Source: Paludibacterium purpuratum
Lineage (GTDB): Bacteria > Pseudomonadota > Gammaproteobacteria > Burkholderiales > Chromobacteriaceae
NCBI RefSeq assembly: GCF_004363805.1
Contig: NZ_SNZP01000004.1
Span: 62,001-126,000 of the forward strand
Reading direction: 5' to 3'
Length of the DNA stretch: 64,000 nucleotides
This document shows, one piece after another, positions 61,946 to 64,000 of the stretch. A model generated the notes under the pieces. That model did no database searches and was not told the DNA's origin. It was given only the letters and a program-made list of their open reading frames with translations. How positions within the stretch are numbered: the stretch's first letter is position 1; each line of letters opens with the position of its first letter. The translations under genes were made by a program, and so were the position numbers.

Positions 61946-63598
61946 TCAGCCGCGTTCGGCGAGGAAGATCAGGGCTTCGTACGGGCGTAGTCGCATGGGG
62001 CCGGGCCGATCCGGCGCAGCCGGCCAGTTGGCGCACAATCGCTGCCAACGCCAGCCGATCGGCAGGGGTGCCAGCGCCGGGTCGAACTCTTGCGGCTCGC
62101 CTCGGAAGTTGGCGATCACCAGCAAGCGGGCGTCGGCACTGGTTCGCAGATAGGCCCAGATCGCCGCATGCGCCGGCGTCAGACAGCGATAGTCGCCGTC
62201 GGCGAACACCGCATGTCGCTTGCGTAGCGCAATCAGCCGGCGATAGTGATGCAGAACGCTATCCGGTTCTGCCATGGCGGCGGCGACGTTGACCCGCGCC
62301 GCGTCGGGCGCGATACCGATCCAGGGTTGATCACGCGAAAAGCCGGCATGCGGCCCATCGTCCCACTGCATGGGTGTGCGGGCGTTGTCGCGCGATTTCT
62401 GGCGGATGGCGGCCATGGCATCCGCCTCCGCCACACCGCGTGCGCGCAAATCGCGCCAGGCGTTCAGACTTTCAACGTCGCGATAGTCCTCGATGCGGGA
62501 AAAGCCCGGATTGGCCATGGCGATTTCCTCGCCCTGGTAGATGTAGGGCGTGCCGCGCAGGCCGTGCAGCACAGAGGCCAACATCTTGGCCGATTCCACA
62601 CGGTAGCGGCCGTCGTCGCCGAAGCGGGAGACCACGCGGGGCTGGTCGTGATTGCACCAGAACAGCGCGTTCCAGCCGTCGCCCGCCACCATGCCCACCT
62701 GCCACTCAGACAGAATGCGTTTGAGGGCGATGAAATCGAACGGCGCCGCCTGCCACTTTTCCCCTTGCGGATAATCCACCTTGAGATGATGGAAGTTGAA
62801 GGCCATCGACAACTCGCGCCGCTTCGGCTGGGTGTAGTCGATGCAGTGCGCCAGCTTGGTGGACGACATTTCTCCGACCGTCAACAGCTCGCGTCCGGCG
62901 AAAACTTCGCGATGCATCTGCTGTAGATAGTCATGCACTTGCGGCCCATCGGTGTAGAAGCGTCGGCCGTCGGTATCGTCTTCGGGATAGTCGGCCGGCT
63001 TGGCGATCAGGTTGATCACGTCGAGCCGGAAACCGGCCACGCCTTTGTCGGCCCAAAAGCGCATCATTTCGAACACCGCCTGGCGTACCGCCGGATTCGC
63101 CCAATTGAGATCGGCCTGTGTCTTGTCGAATAGGTGCAGATAGTACTGGCCGCTTTGGGCGTCGAATTCCCAGGCCGAGCCGCCGAACTTGGATTGCCAA
63201 TTATTCGGCGCATCGCGCCAGATGTAGAAGTCGCGGTATGGGTTGTCGCGCCCTTGCCGTGCCTCGCGGAACCACGGGTGTTCGGTCGAGGTATGGTTGA
63301 CCACGATGTCCAACATCAGGCCGATGCCGCGCGTCCTGGCCTCGGCGATCAAGCGCTCCAGATCCTGCATGTCGCCGTAGGCCGGATCGATGGCGTAGTA
63401 GTCGCTGATGTCGTAGCCGTGATCCTGTTGCGGCGACTGAAAGAACGGCGTCAGCCACAGGTAATCCACACCCAGCCAGGCCAGGTAGTCCAGCTTGTCG
63501 ATCACCCCGGCCAGATCGCCGGTCGGCCCGCCGCGGTGGCTGTAAAAACTCTTCGGGTAGATCTGGTAGACCACCGCGCTTTTCCAATTGTGCTTCAT
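61946..63598 (-). CDS. treC: Alpha,alpha-phosphotrehalase (trehalose-6-phosphate hydrolase)
   Basis: A 550-residue GH13 enzyme that splits trehalose-6-phosphate into glucose and glucose-6-phosphate. Motifs are DIVVNHTSTEHPWF, the nucleophile in GFRLDVINLI, the acid/base in LLTVGEMSS and FWCNHDQPRVVSRFG; the last two and KPADYPEDD match TreC rather than oligo-1,6-glucosidase. ATG 63598 lies 24 bases after the treB stop. A TTG-initiated longer form would overlap treB. Confidence 0.93.
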   Translation of the reverse strand: MKHNWKSAVVYQIYPKSFYSHRGGPTGDLAGVIDKLDYLAWLGVDYLWLTPFFQSPQQDHGYDISDYYAIDPAYGDMQDLERLIAEARTRGIGLMLDIVVNHTSTEHPWFREARQGRDNPYRDFYIWRDAPNNWQSKFGGSAWEFDAQSGQYYLHLFDKTQADLNWANPAVRQAVFEMMRFWADKGVAGFRLDVINLIAKPADYPEDDTDGRRFYTDGPQVHDYLQQMHREVFAGRELLTVGEMSSTKLAHCIDYTQPKRRELSMAFNFHHLKVDYPQGEKWQAAPFDFIALKRILSEWQVGMVAGDGWNALFWCNHDQPRVVSRFGDDGRYRVESAKMLASVLHGLRGTPYIYQGEEIAMANPGFSRIEDYRDVESLNAWRDLRARGVAEADAMAAIRQKSRDNARTPMQWDDGPHAGFSRDQPWIGIAPDAARVNVAAAMAEPDSVLHHYRRLIALRKRHAVFADGDYRCLTPAHAAIWAYLRTSADARLLVIANFRGEPQEFDPALAPLPIGWRWQRLCANWPAAPDRPGPMRLRPYEALIFLAERG

Positions 63599-63621
63599 CG
63601 GTTTGCTCTCGCCATCGTGTT

Positions 63622-64000
63622 TCAAGCCGCGGCCAGTTGGGCGCGGATGCGGCTGGCCAGGGCGAACGTCATGCCCATCGGCACCATGATCGCCACCAAC
63701 ATGCCGACCAGGAACATCGGGATGTGCTGCGGCACGATGGAAATGAAGGCCGGCAAGCCGCCCACGCCGATGGCCAACGCGCGCACATGGTTCAAGGTGA
63801 TGACCGCGGCCGACAGCGCCGAGCCAGTCAGCGCGGCGTAGAACGGTAATTTGAAGCGCAGATTGACGCCGAACATTGCCGGTTCGGTGATACCGAAGTA
63901 GGCCGATAGTGCCGACGTGGAAGCCATGCTTTTGTCGTTGTTGTCGCGCGCCACCAGGAACATGGCGAGTGCCGCGCTACCTTGGGCGATATTGGACAGG
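63622..64000 (-). CDS. treB: PTS trehalose transporter subunit IIBC, C-terminal part
   Basis: About 126 residues of the EIIC C-terminal region, open to the window edge: AMASTSALSAYFGITEPAMFGVNLRFKLPFY-like core (STSALSAYFGITEPAMFG seen), then helices ending MTFALASRIRAQLAAA. It imports trehalose and phosphorylates it; the product is cut by TreC, encoded next. The IIB active-site Cys and most helices are outside the window. Confidence 0.88.
   Translation of the reverse strand, partial: LSNIAQGSAALAMFLVARDNNDKSMASTSALSAYFGITEPAMFGVNLRFKLPFYAALTGSALSAAVITLNHVRALAIGVGGLPAFISIVPQHIPMFLVGMLVAIMVPMGMTFALASRIRAQLAAA

Overview
The window is 64 kb of GC-rich, gene-dense bacterial chromosome. Gene order points to a betaproteobacterium, most likely Neisseriales/Chromobacteriaceae. 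The clues are ilvB-ilvH-ilvC-psd-pssA-leuA, a compact hisGDCBHAFIE-HIT-tatABC run, a short-form HisG, a ctaC-ctaD-ctaG-ctaE-SURF1-ctaA-ctaB-SCO oxidase block, and a trehalose PTS. The taxonomy is inferred from gene content only.

Layout. 1-10700: end of transaldolase, a cation exchanger, a hemerythrin protein, ampD, kup, proS, a MarR regulator divergent from guanine deaminase, and an RDD / DUF3106 / sigma-like-DUF3619 set. 10900-21000: branched-chain amino acid and phospholipid genes (ilvBHC, psd, pssA, leuA), interrupted by a small RTX-type secreted protein and a divergent MFS-LysR pair; leuA reads in frame from an upstream helix-turn-helix segment. 21200-27060: a FUSC-like membrane protein, an ATP-grasp ligase plus MFS exporter cassette facing a LysR regulator, a small membrane protein and bioD. 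27060-31780: five consecutive minus-strand RTX genes of falling repeat number sharing one C-terminal module. 32000-40220: a complete caa3-type cytochrome c oxidase locus with heme A synthesis and copper assembly genes. 40260-50000: a YcgR-like PilZ protein, the whole histidine pathway, a HIT hydrolase, tatABC and DUF2069. 50000-55800: an unrecognised conserved protein, a TatD hydrolase, and an overlapping DUF6502-FecR-TPR/beta-barrel gene trio. 56580-60520: a YjeM-like APC permease, a PAAR protein preceded by a cobalamin riboswitch, and an EamA exporter divergent from a second MarR. 60550-64000: a LamB-type porin, treC and the end of treB.

How the genes work together. Several blocks are complete pathways or assembly lines: histidine biosynthesis, the first ilv/leu steps, phosphatidylserine to phosphatidylethanolamine, aa3-type oxidase assembly, Tat export and trehalose uptake with phosphotrehalose cleavage. 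The less ordinary material lies between these blocks: the RTX paralogue family, the cobalamin riboswitch ahead of a PAAR gene, the HTH-LeuA reading frame, the ligase/exporter cassette, and the DUF6502-FecR-barrel trio whose last gene appears to start at ATT.
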